A stretch of DNA of 56,354 nt from Beijerinckiaceae bacterium (GTDB lineage: Bacteria; Pseudomonadota; Alphaproteobacteria; Rhizobiales; Beijerinckiaceae): the NCBI GenBank assembly GCA_947478455.1, contig CANJWR010000008.1, forward strand, positions 1 through 56,354, written 5' to 3'. Below are positions 33,031-41,377 of this stretch, in pieces. The translations under genes and the position numbers were made by a program. The notes under the pieces were generated by a model, which did no database searches, was not told the origin of the DNA, and was given only the letters and a program-made list of their open reading frames with translations. Numbering within the stretch: the first letter of the stretch is position 1; every line of letters starts with the position of its first letter.

Positions 33031-34284
33031 ATGCAACGATTTTCATTCTTTCAGCTACTTCGACAGAGTTTTGGCAACCACGTAGGGTGGCAACCCCACT
33101 GGCGCGCGGCTGCGCCGAAATCTTCCTATGACATCGTGATCGTGGGCGGCGGCGGGCATGGGCTCGCGACCGCATATTATCTGGCGAGCGAACACGGCCT
33201 GACCAATATCGCGGTCGTCGAAAAAGGCTGGATCGGCGGCGGTAACACAGGCCGCAACACCACCATCGTTCGCTCGAACTATCTGTTCGAGGAGAGCGAA
33301 GCGCTGTTCGAACATTCGATGAAATTGTGGGAAGGCCTGTCGCAGGCTCTGAACTACAACGTCATGTATTCGCCGCGCGGCGTGCTGGTGCTGGCCCACA
33401 ACACCACAGACGCGCAGGTGATCCGCCGCCATGTTCACGCCAATCGCCTCGCCGGCATCGACAATGAATGGATGACGCCCGAACAGGCGCAGGCCTTCTG
33501 CCCGATTCTCGATGTGAGCCGCAATGTGCGCTATCCGGTCGTGGGCGCATCCCTGCAGCGGCGCGGCGGCACGGCGCGTCACGATGCGGTGGCGTGGGGC
33601 TATGCGCGCGCCGCAAGCGCACTCGGCGTCGACATCATCGAGAATTGCGAGGTGACGGCGATCCGGCGCGACGCCCGCGGCGCTGTCTCCGGCATCGAGA
33701 CCACACGCGGCGAGATCGCTACCCACAAGCTCGGCCTCGTGACAGCCGGCCACACCAGCGTGGTCGCCGGCATGGCCGGGCTGAAACTGCCGATGGAAAG
33801 TTATCCGCTTCAGGCGCTGGTTTCGGAGCCCGTCAAACCCGTCATGCCCTGTGTGGTCATGTCAAATTCCATTCACGCCTACATGTCGCAATCCGACAAG
33901 GGTGAGTTGGTGATCGGCGCCGGAACGGACGCTTACACATCCTACAGCCAGCGCGGCGCGTTGCATGTCACCTCGCAGACGCTCGACGCACTGTGCGAAC
34001 TGTTCCCCATCGTGCGAAGGCTGCGGATGTTGCGCAACTGGGGCGGCATCGTGGATGTGACGCCAGATCGGTCGCCGATCATCGGGCCGACGCCGGTGGA
34101 GGGCCTCTATCTCAACTGCGGCTGGGGCACAGGCGGATTCAAGGCTACCCCGGGTTCCGGGCATTTGTTCGCCCATACGCTGGCGCGGGGCGAGCCGCAC
34201 GCTATCGTCGCGCCATTTGATCTCGACAGATTTACGACCGGCAAACTGGTGGATGAATCGACCGCTGCAGCGGTGGCGCACTGA
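33031..34284 (+). CDS. soxB: Sarcosine oxidase, beta subunit
   Basis: Catalytic flavin subunit of heterotetrameric sarcosine oxidase, which demethylates sarcosine to glycine with production of methylene-tetrahydrofolate and H2O2. The 417-residue protein has the dinucleotide motif YDIVIVGGGGHGLATAYYLA (33-52), GGGNTGRNTTIVRSNY, and RRGGTARHDAVAWGYAR, whose His184 is the expected covalent FMN site by analogy with characterised enzymes. Later WGGIVDVTPDRSPIIGP and GWGTGGFKATPGSG are typical. Its stop codon overlaps the soxD start (TGATG). It is the first of four overlapping genes. Confidence 0.95.
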   Translation: MQRFSFFQLLRQSFGNHVGWQPHWRAAAPKSSYDIVIVGGGGHGLATAYYLASEHGLTNIAVVEKGWIGGGNTGRNTTIVRSNYLFEESEALFEHSMKLWEGLSQALNYNVMYSPRGVLVLAHNTTDAQVIRRHVHANRLAGIDNEWMTPEQAQAFCPILDVSRNVRYPVVGASLQRRGGTARHDAVAWGYARAASALGVDIIENCEVTAIRRDARGAVSGIETTRGEIATHKLGLVTAGHTSVVAGMAGLKLPMESYPLQALVSEPVKPVMPCVVMSNSIHAYMSQSDKGELVIGAGTDAYTSYSQRGALHVTSQTLDALCELFPIVRRLRMLRNWGGIVDVTPDRSPIIGPTPVEGLYLNCGWGTGGFKATPGSGHLFAHTLARGEPHAIVAPFDLDRFTTGKLVDESTAAAVAH

Positions 34285-34580
34285 TGCTGCTGATCCGCTG
34301 TCCCTATTGCGAAACCGCACGACCGGAAGTCGAATTCCGCCATGGCGGCGAGGCGTTGATGGAGCGTCCACGCGACCCGTCTCGCGCCTCAGATGCGGAA
34401 TGGATCGATTATCTCTACATGCGCCGCAATCCGAAGGGTCCGCACGCCGAGCGCTGGCGGCACGTTCATGGCTGCGGGCGTTTCTTCAATTGCCTGCGCG
34501 ATACCGTGAGTGACCGCATTGTCGTTACGTGGCGCGCCGGCGAACCTGTGCCCGAAGTTACAGACGGAGATGGCGCATGA
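34284..34580 (+). CDS. soxD: Sarcosine oxidase, delta subunit
   Basis: Small zinc-binding subunit of the heterotetrameric enzyme, 98 residues. The ligands expected in this family are present: Cys6 and Cys9 in RCPYCE, and His60 and Cys64 in RHVHGC, four apart as in known delta subunits. EWIDYLYMRRNPKGPHAERWRH is the conserved core. It starts on the last base of the soxB stop and its own stop overlaps the soxA start by four bases (ATGA), so all are translationally coupled. Confidence 0.95.
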   Translation: MLLIRCPYCETARPEVEFRHGGEALMERPRDPSRASDAEWIDYLYMRRNPKGPHAERWRHVHGCGRFFNCLRDTVSDRIVVTWRAGEPVPEVTDGDGA

Positions 34581-37363
34581 CGCAGCCATATCGTTTGCCG
34601 ACGGGCGGGCGCATCGCCAGATCGCGCCCTCTGCGATTCACGTTCGATGGCCGCTCCTATGAAGGCTATGCGGGAGACACGCTCGCCTCCGCGTTGCTTG
34701 CCAATGGGGTGCATCTGGTCGGTCGCTCGTTCAAATATCACCGCCCGCGCGGGATTCTCTCGGCAGGCTCCGAGGAGCCCAATGCGCTGATGACAATCGA
34801 TCGCGGCGCGGGGCGCGTCACGCCCAATCTGCGCGCGACCCAGATCGAACTTTACGATGGCCTCTGCGCCATCAGCCAGAACCGCTGGCCATCGCTTGAT
34901 TTCGATCTCGGCGCGGCAAGCCAGTTCGTTTCACGGCTCCTGCCCGCAGGCTTCTACTACAAGACCTTCATGTGGCCGCGCGCCGCCTGGCGGCGCGTTT
35001 ACGAGCCGCTGATCCGTCGCGCGGCGGGTCTCGGCAAGGCGCCGCGCGCGCCAGACCCGGATCGCTACACCAATCAGTTCGCCCATTGCGATGTACTGGT
35101 GATCGGCGCTGGTCCGGCAGGCCTTGAAGCTGCATTGCGGGCCGGCCGCGCCGGGAGCAGCGTGATCCTGTGCGACGAGCAACAGGAATTGGGCGGCTCG
35201 TTGCTGAATAATTCACAGGCTGCCGAACGGCTCCTGCAATATACGAATGAATTGCGCGCTTTGCCGAATGTTCGCCTGTTGCGGCGCACGACTGCGTTTG
35301 GCGTGTTTGCGCAAAATTTCGTCGCGCTCGCGGAGCGCATCAACGACCACCTGCCTGCATCGAACAAGGATATGCCTCGCGAAAGCCTCTGGCAGGTGCG
35401 CGCGGAACGTACTGTGATCGCCACAGGCGCAATCGAAAGGCCGCTTGTTTTTCCAGGCAACGACCGGCCTGGCGTGATGCTCGCCCATGCGGGGCTTGCT
35501 TATGTGAATCGCTACGGGGTCTTGCCGGGCAAGCAGGTCGTCATCGCCACAACGAATGACGATGGATATGCGGTTGCGGACGCACTGAAAGCCGCAGGCG
35601 CAGAGATTGCGACAATTGTGGATTTGCGACGCGATGAGACCATCGCCGCCACACATGGGGGCAAGCGCATCTCATCCGTCGATATTCGTTTACCGGACAA
35701 TAGCCTGCGTCGCATCGCCTGCGATCTGCTGCTGATGAGCGGAGGCTGGACGCCATCCGTTCATCTGTTCTCGCAGGCGCGTGGAAAATTGCGGTTTGAT
35801 GTTCCGTTGCAGTGTTTTGTGCCGGATGGAACGCTGGACGCAATTGAATGCGTCGGGGGTTGCGCGGGCGCCGGCTTGCAGCCCTCTCCTGCAACCCAGA
35901 TTGTTGCGGATGGAAAGTCCTTCGTGGATTTTCAAAACGACGTGACCTCTGCGGATATTGAACTCGCGGTGCGGGAGGGATTTCGTTCGGTCGAACACAT
36001 CAAGCGCTACACAACAAGCGGCATGGCGACCGATCAGGGCAAGACATCGAACATGAATGCCCTGGCGATCGCGGCGGCGACGATCGACGCACCAGTCGGC
36101 TCTGTGGGAACGACGACATTCCGCCAGCCATTCACGCCGGTCACATTTGGTACTCTGGCAGGCCTGTCGCGCGGCGCGCTCTTCGAGCCAGTGCGGACGC
36201 TGCCGTCGCACGATTGGGCTTTGGCGCACGGCGCGGTCTTCGAAGACACCGGCCAGTGGAAGCGAGCAAGCTATTTTTCGCTCAAGGGAGAAGGCATGCG
36301 CGACGCGGTGATGCGCGAGTGTCGTACGGTGCGGGCAGCAGCAGGCATCTTTGACGCGTCGTCGCTTGGCAAGATCGAAATTTCCGGACCAGATGCGCTG
36401 ACATTTCTGAACCGCATCTACATCAACGATTTTTCCCGCCTCGACATCGGTCGCTGTCGCTATGCGCTCATGCTCAACGAAGCAGGACTGGCGATGGACG
36501 ACGGAATCGTCGGAAGGCTTGCCGAGACCCGCTTTCATGTGACCACCACATCCGGCGGCATCGGCCACGTGTTGCATCATATGGAAGATTTCTTGCAGAC
36601 CGAGTTCACGTCGCTGCAGGTCTGGCTGACGGATGTTACCGAACAATGGTCGACCTTTGCGGTGCAGGGTCCGCGTGCGCGCGACATTGTTGGGGAACTG
36701 ACGACCACGATCGATCTTTCGCCGGGTTCGATGTCGCATATGAGCCTGCGCGAGGGGAGCGTTTGCGACGCCGATGCGCGACTCATGCGCGTGAGTTTCA
36801 CCGGCGAATGCGGTTATGAAATCAATGTCCCCTCCAGCGAGGGCGCGCGCGTCTGGGCGGCGCTGTATGAATCGGCGAGCCGGCATGACGCGAGCGCCTA
36901 TGGGCTGGAGGCGCTCAACGTTTTGCGCGCCGAAAAGGGCTACATCATCGTCGGGCAGGAGACGGATGGTTCGACAACGCCGGACGATCTTGGTTTCGGA
37001 AAGATGATCGGCGCCCGCAAGGACGATTTCGTCGGCAAGCGTTCGCTATCCCTTGCGCATCTCGCCAGCAGCGGGCGTAAACAGCTTGTCGGACTCAAGC
37101 CGCTCGATCCGCAAAAGATGCTTGAAGAAGGCGCGCAAATTACACTTCAGTCGGGTGCCCCGACAGGCTCCCACGCGGTCGGTCACGTCACCACGGCCTG
37201 CTGGAGCGCGGTGCTTGATCGCTCGATTGCGCTGGCTCTGGTGGAGAACGGCCGCGCGCTGATTGGCTCCACGCTTCATGTGCCGATGCCGAATGGCGAT
37301 ATTCCGGTCGAGGTGACGTCGCCCGTATTCGTCGATCCGGCGGGAGCGCGGCTTCATGGTTGA
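34577..37363 (+). CDS. soxA: Sarcosine oxidase, alpha subunit
   Basis: A 928-residue subunit carrying NAD and the folate-binding part. An N-terminal ferredoxin-like domain (about 1-95, FTFDGRSYEGYAGDTLASALL) lacks the Cys ligands, as usual for SoxA. The dinucleotide fold starts at [19 protein letters not shown] (172-190). FVDFQNDVTSADIELAVREG and TTSGMATDQGKTSN mark the segment before the C-terminal GcvT-like aminomethyltransferase domain (about 540-928), which takes the methylene group onto tetrahydrofolate. Start at 34577 overlaps the soxD stop. It is slightly shorter than the ~965 residues common in the family. It overlaps soxG by 8 bases. Confidence 0.95.
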   Translation: MTQPYRLPTGGRIARSRPLRFTFDGRSYEGYAGDTLASALLANGVHLVGRSFKYHRPRGILSAGSEEPNALMTIDRGAGRVTPNLRATQIELYDGLCAISQNRWPSLDFDLGAASQFVSRLLPAGFYYKTFMWPRAAWRRVYEPLIRRAAGLGKAPRAPDPDRYTNQFAHCDVLVIGAGPAGLEAALRAGRAGSSVILCDEQQELGGSLLNNSQAAERLLQYTNELRALPNVRLLRRTTAFGVFAQNFVALAERINDHLPASNKDMPRESLWQVRAERTVIATGAIERPLVFPGNDRPGVMLAHAGLAYVNRYGVLPGKQVVIATTNDDGYAVADALKAAGAEIATIVDLRRDETIAATHGGKRISSVDIRLPDNSLRRIACDLLLMSGGWTPSVHLFSQARGKLRFDVPLQCFVPDGTLDAIECVGGCAGAGLQPSPATQIVADGKSFVDFQNDVTSADIELAVREGFRSVEHIKRYTTSGMATDQGKTSNMNALAIAAATIDAPVGSVGTTTFRQPFTPVTFGTLAGLSRGALFEPVRTLPSHDWALAHGAVFEDTGQWKRASYFSLKGEGMRDAVMRECRTVRAAAGIFDASSLGKIEISGPDALTFLNRIYINDFSRLDIGRCRYALMLNEAGLAMDDGIVGRLAETRFHVTTTSGGIGHVLHHMEDFLQTEFTSLQVWLTDVTEQWSTFAVQGPRARDIVGELTTTIDLSPGSMSHMSLREGSVCDADARLMRVSFTGECGYEINVPSSEGARVWAALYESASRHDASAYGLEALNVLRAEKGYIIVGQETDGSTTPDDLGFGKMIGARKDDFVGKRSLSLAHLASSGRKQLVGLKPLDPQKMLEEGAQITLQSGAPTGSHAVGHVTTACWSAVLDRSIALALVENGRALIGSTLHVPMPNGDIPVEVTSPVFVDPAGARLHG

Positions 37364-37910
37364 ACCTGTGCCTTCGACACGATTCACCCTGGGGAACAAT
37401 CGCGCCGAACGCGTTTCCATTCTCGGCATTGCGCCCGGAAGGCAATTCGTGTTTCGGGGACCGCGGGAAGTCGCAGACCAATGCGGCGCTGCATTCGGGG
37501 TCGATCTGCCGGCTTCGCCCTGTCGGGCCAATAGACAGGACGGGCGCGCTGCCCTGCGGCTGGGGCCGGATGAATGGCTGCTCATAGCGCTGCCGGATGA
37601 CGCAGTTTTGGCCAGTCTGAGACATTCCCTGTCGAGGTTCGCTCATGCGCTCGTCGACGTTTCGAGCAGCGACGCCGTGTTCGAAATTCGTGGCCCTTCA
37701 ACCGCGCTTCTGTTGAACGCCGCAATACCGCTAGACCTTTCGCCGAAGACATTTCCGGTTGACGCCTGCACGCGAACGATTCTGGCCAAGGTCGGCGTCC
37801 TGCTCTGGCGAACAGAACAAGAGTGTTTCCGGCTTCAGGTCGCGCGCTCCTTTGCGGCCTATGTGCATGACGTTCTGGCAGAGGCGGCCTGGGGATTGCC
37901 GGATGCCTGA
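37356..37910 (+). CDS. soxG: Sarcosine oxidase, gamma subunit
   Basis: A 184-residue subunit with a GcvT-like fold that interacts with the alpha subunit. Recognisable are LGPDEWLLIALP, HALVDVSSSDAVFEIRGP and LLNAAIPLDLSPKTFPVDACTRTILAKVGVLLWR (given here in pieces from about 76-155). The gene overlaps soxA by 8 bases and closes the soxBDAG set. No glyA, folD or purU, often found in such operons, lies next to it. nikR begins 63 bases later on the same strand and could be read through. Confidence 0.92.
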   Translation: MVEPVPSTRFTLGNNRAERVSILGIAPGRQFVFRGPREVADQCGAAFGVDLPASPCRANRQDGRAALRLGPDEWLLIALPDDAVLASLRHSLSRFAHALVDVSSSDAVFEIRGPSTALLLNAAIPLDLSPKTFPVDACTRTILAKVGVLLWRTEQECFRLQVARSFAAYVHDVLAEAAWGLPDA

Positions 37911-37973
37911 TGGTGTGGTTTCGCGGCCCGGCCCGGCCTGATAAGGATAGGACACCACAACCCGGATGACGCC

Positions 37974-38438
37974 ATGCAACGTCTCACCATCAGCCTTGAC
38001 GACAATATGGCCGAGGCCATCGACGCCTATATGGCCAAGCGCGGCTACAGCAACCGCTCGGAAGCCATGCGCGACCTCGTCCGCGAGGCGCTGACCCGCA
38101 CCGATACCGGCCCCGCGACAGATCAGTGTGTGGCGGCGGTGTCGTATGTGTACGACTACGACGGTCGCGATCTGGCCATGCGGCTCGACCGCTCCCAGCA
38201 TGAACATCACGACATCACGATTTCTTCGACGCGCACGCGGCTCGATCATCGTCATTGCATGGAAGTGACGATGTTTCGCGGGCGCACCGAGGCTGTGCGC
38301 AAGATTGCCGAGGCCACCATTGCGGAACGCGGGGTGCGTTTTGGGCAAATCAATCTCGTACCAATCCGCTCAGCCGGTGGTCGCCACCGCCACGGCGATC
38401 ACGAGCATGAACACGAGCACGATTCGCCGGCGCTTTAG
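37974..38438 (+). CDS. nikR: NikR-type ribbon-helix-helix regulator with altered nickel site
   Basis: A 154-residue NikR homologue. Residues 1-45 are the RHH DNA-binding domain (MQRLTISLDDNMAEAID, GYSNRSEAMRDLVREAL), residues 52-130 the ACT-like metal domain, ending GVRFGQINLVPI. It aligns without gaps with E. coli NikR as I remember it. There the ligands are His76, His87, His89 and Cys95; here His76 and Cys95 are kept but 87 and 89 are Arg (STRTRLDHRHC). A His-rich tail (RHRHGDHEHEHEH) follows. No nickel transporter, urease or hydrogenase gene is in the window. It may be a metal-blind or differently tuned regulator. Its end overlaps the convergent MFS gene by 4 bases. Confidence 0.85.
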   Translation: MQRLTISLDDNMAEAIDAYMAKRGYSNRSEAMRDLVREALTRTDTGPATDQCVAAVSYVYDYDGRDLAMRLDRSQHEHHDITISSTRTRLDHRHCMEVTMFRGRTEAVRKIAEATIAERGVRFGQINLVPIRSAGGRHRHGDHEHEHEHDSPAL

Positions 38439-39697
38439 TGCGGCGACTTGCCCAGCAAGGTGTCGCGATCGCGTAACGCCGGAAACAACCTTCCCCACAG
38501 GATCGCACAAAGGATTGTGGCTGCGCCGCCGAACACGATGGCCGGCCCGACGCCAATCAAGGCGGCCACTGCGCCGGATTCGAAATCGCCGAGATCGTTC
38601 GAGGTGCCGGTAAAAATCGAATTCACCGCCGCGACACGGCCGCGCATTTCATCGGGCGTTTCTATCTGGACCATGGTGTGGCGGATGACGACGCTAAGTG
38701 AATTTCCGGCTCCCATCAGGGCCAGGAAGCCAAGTGAAAGCAGCATCGAAGTTGAAAGCCCGAAGGCTATTGTGGCGAAGCCGTAGATGGCGACTGCCAG
38801 CAGGAGTTTTTTGCCAACCTTCGACTTCAGCGGAAAGTAGGCAAGTGCGGCTGCCATCGCGATGGCTCCGACTGCGGGCGCGGATCTCAGAAGCCCCAGA
38901 CCAAACGGGTCTGTCTGCAGAATGTCTTGCGCCACAATGGGCAGCAGCGATGTGGCGCCGCCGAACAGAACCGCGACAAGGTCGAGCGTGATAGCGCCAA
39001 ACAATTCGGGTTTTCTGTAGATGAAGCGCAGTCCGGCGCTCAGCGTCTCCCAGTTGATCTTCTGCCGCGGGCGGTCATCAGGTCGGGTCGAGGTCCTGAT
39101 CATGGATTCGCAGACGGCGGCCGCCAGGAAGCCCAGCGTCGCAGCGGAGAACACTGCAGTCGGGCCGAAGAAATAAAGCAATCCGCCCAGAGCAGGGCCG
39201 GAGATTGTCGCGGTCTGCATGGAGATCGAATACCACGAGATCGCATTTGAGAGCTGTTCGCGGGGCACCAGTAGCGGCGTGATGGCGTTGCCGGCAGGAT
39301 TGCCGAACGACCGGCCCGCGCCTGTCAGAATCAGACACAGATAGATCGGCCAGGTGCTGAATAGTCCGGTGGTTATCAGGACAGTCAGTATGAGTGACGA
39401 CAGACCGCAGGTCAGAAAGGCCAGCCACACCACGATGCGGCGATTGAAATTATCAGCCACATGGCCGGTGAACAATGCAAACACGAGCGACGGAATAAAG
39501 CTCGCCAACCCGGCGAAACCCAGCGCCCAGGCGCTTTTCGTTTCCGTGTAAAGATACCAGCCGACGCCGACATTCTGGATCTGCATGGCGGCGCCAGAGA
39601 GAAACCGGAATGCCGCGTGATAGCGGAAGTCGCGATAGGTGAAGGCCACATAGCCGGCGGTCGAGCGGTGTTTTGAGTCCGTCGAAACGCCTGCCAT
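38435..39697 (-). CDS. MFS exporter, EntS/DHA3-like
   Basis: A 420-residue 12-helix MFS protein. The start (AFTYRDFRYHAAFRFLSGAAMQIQNVGVGWYLY) is typical of the DHA3 group (EntS-like, macrolide or siderophore exporters), with GHVADNFNRRIVV as motif A. A repeat of the motif, ETPDEMRGRVAAVNSIF, appears in the second half. The ATG at 39697 has GGAG 6 bases upstream; a TTG at 39712 is the alternative. It starts 22 bases after the ABC permease stop and is probably the last gene of that operon, an unusual combination of uptake and export. Substrate unknown. Confidence 0.8.
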   Translation of the reverse strand: MAGVSTDSKHRSTAGYVAFTYRDFRYHAAFRFLSGAAMQIQNVGVGWYLYTETKSAWALGFAGLASFIPSLVFALFTGHVADNFNRRIVVWLAFLTCGLSSLILTVLITTGLFSTWPIYLCLILTGAGRSFGNPAGNAITPLLVPREQLSNAISWYSISMQTATISGPALGGLLYFFGPTAVFSAATLGFLAAAVCESMIRTSTRPDDRPRQKINWETLSAGLRFIYRKPELFGAITLDLVAVLFGGATSLLPIVAQDILQTDPFGLGLLRSAPAVGAIAMAAALAYFPLKSKVGKKLLLAVAIYGFATIAFGLSTSMLLSLGFLALMGAGNSLSVVIRHTMVQIETPDEMRGRVAAVNSIFTGTSNDLGDFESGAVAALIGVGPAIVFGGAATILCAILWGRLFPALRDRDTLLGKSPH

Positions 39698-39719
39698 TCT
39701 GTCTCCAGTCAAATTGCGA

Positions 39720-40529
39720 TTAACGTACGGTCTTCCACGGCACGATGATGCGCTCGACCTCGTTGAGGATGATGGTGAACAGCACGCCGAGCGCGGCGAT
39801 CACCAGCAGACCTACATACATGGTCTCAACCGATAGAATTTCCCACGCATTCCACATCATGTAGCCAAGACCGGATTTGGCCCCGACCATTTCGGCGAGC
39901 GAGATGAGAATAAGCCCCATGCCGACGCCGAGCTTGATTCCGGTCATGATGAGCGGCAATGCGCCCGGGAATGCGACAGTGCGGAACACCTGCCAGCCGC
40001 GCGCACCGAAATTGCGGCTCACATCGAAGTAGATCTTGTTGATCTCGCGCACGCCCGCAACCGTGTTGATGATGATCGGGTAGAAAATCCCGACTGCCAC
40101 CATGACGATCTTGGACGCTTCGCCCAATCCGAAGATGAGCAAGATTAACGGCAGGATCGCGCTCTTGGGTATCGGATAGGTGGCGGAGACGATTGGATCG
40201 AAGATGGCCCGGAAAGTCTTGTTCAGACCCATCACGATCCCCAGCAACAATGCCGGAATGCCGCCAAACAGGAAGCCCCAGAACAATCGCTGCATCGAGG
40301 CCGACAAATGCCGCCATAACGCGCCGGATTCGACCAGCTTGATCAGCGTTTCGAAAATCCTCGACGGCGCGGGGAAAAATCGGACGTCGATCCAGCCAAC
40401 CCGGGCGGCGATTTCCCACGCCAGCAGAAGCATGAGCGGCGATGCAATGCTGATAAGACGTTCGAGATTGCCGTCGTTGAGTTTGAACCGAAAGCCCGAT
40501 GGAGCTTGCTTGTGCGCCGCGTCAGTCAT
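39720..40529 (-). CDS. ABC transporter permease, SsuC/TauC family
   Basis: A 269-residue inner-membrane permease with the binding-protein-dependent transport fold. FPAPSRIFETLIKL, YPIPKSAILPLILLIFGLGEASKIVMVA (in pieces, about 120-147) and GVREINKIYFDVSRNFGARGWQVF, the EAA-type loop, are characteristic of the nitrate/sulfonate/taurine group. Its start overlaps the ATPase stop by 4 bases (ATGA). The imported compound is not determined by sequence; sulfonates, taurine, nitrate, thiamine precursors and aromatic acids all occur in this family. Confidence 0.9.
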   Translation of the reverse strand: MTDAAHKQAPSGFRFKLNDGNLERLISIASPLMLLLAWEIAARVGWIDVRFFPAPSRIFETLIKLVESGALWRHLSASMQRLFWGFLFGGIPALLLGIVMGLNKTFRAIFDPIVSATYPIPKSAILPLILLIFGLGEASKIVMVAVGIFYPIIINTVAGVREINKIYFDVSRNFGARGWQVFRTVAFPGALPLIMTGIKLGVGMGLILISLAEMVGAKSGLGYMMWNAWEILSVETMYVGLLVIAALGVLFTIILNEVERIIVPWKTVR

Positions 40530-41359
40530 GCGACGCTCCCTTCGTCGAGCGCGCGGGCGCGATGTACTTCCTCGCGCAGGTACCCCCAGATCTTGTAAAC
40601 GAATTCGCCGTAGGCAGGCTCGGCGCGCAGCTCCAGCACCGAGCGCGGACGCGGGAACGGCACATCCACCATGGCCTTGGCGCGGCCCGGATGGGCCGTC
40701 ATCACCATGATGCGATCGCCGAGCGTCACCGCCTCATCCACGCTGTGGGTGATGAACATCACAGTCTTGCGGGTTTCCTCCCATATGCGCAGCAGTTCTT
40801 CCTGCAGCATCAGCTTGTTCTGCTCGTCGAGCGCCGAGAAAGGCTCGTCCATCAGCAGTATGTCGGGATCATTGGCGAAGGCGCGGGCGATCGACACGCG
40901 CTGACGCATGCCGCCCGACAGCTGATGGGGATAGGAATCGACGAACTTCGACAGGCCGGTGCGCATCAGATAGTGGCCGACCACATCCTTGATCTCGCCT
41001 TGCGGACGCCGGCGCATACGCAATCCATAGGAGGCGTTTTCCCAGACCGTCATCCACGGAAACAGGGAATCGCCCTGAAACACCATCGAATTGCCGGGAC
41101 GGTTGTCGGCAGGCTTCGTGATTTCGACCGAACCTGACGAATGTTTTTCAAGACCCGCCAGAATACGCAGCAAAGTCGTCTTGCCACAGCCGGACGGGCC
41201 GACAATCATAAAAAAACAACCCGTAGGAATATCGAGTGTCAGATTGTCGATGGCTACGAACGGGCCCTTGCGGGTCTCGAAGACCTTCGACAGCCCGCGC
41301 AGCCTGATCTTGACGTCCGCCGTATCGGCGGGATTGTCGCGCAACGCCTGGGCTGTCAT
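40526..41359 (-). CDS. ABC transporter ATP-binding protein, SsuB/TauB family
   Basis: A 277-residue ABC ATPase with Walker A GPSGCGKTT (about 53-61), Q-loop VFQGDSLFPWMTV, signature LSGGMRQRVSIARA, Walker B ILLMDEPFSALD and the switch His in FITHSVDEA. The C-terminal RAEPAYGEFVYKIWGYLREEV tail is normal for the nitrate/sulfonate/taurine group. Start at the ATG 41359; a GTG directly before it is the alternative. It follows the binding-protein gene and overlaps the permease gene by 4 bases. Confidence 0.93.
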   Translation of the reverse strand: MTAQALRDNPADTADVKIRLRGLSKVFETRKGPFVAIDNLTLDIPTGCFFMIVGPSGCGKTTLLRILAGLEKHSSGSVEITKPADNRPGNSMVFQGDSLFPWMTVWENASYGLRMRRRPQGEIKDVVGHYLMRTGLSKFVDSYPHQLSGGMRQRVSIARAFANDPDILLMDEPFSALDEQNKLMLQEELLRIWEETRKTVMFITHSVDEAVTLGDRIMVMTAHPGRAKAMVDVPFPRPRSVLELRAEPAYGEFVYKIWGYLREEVHRARALDEGSVA

Positions 41360-41377
41360 CACTGCTACCTTGCCGAC

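Noticed and set aside
37911-37957. TGGTGT and ACACCA arms upstream of nikR as a NikR operator
   Set aside because: The half-sites are 35 bases apart, not the 16 of the known nik operator, and six-base arms are weak evidence.
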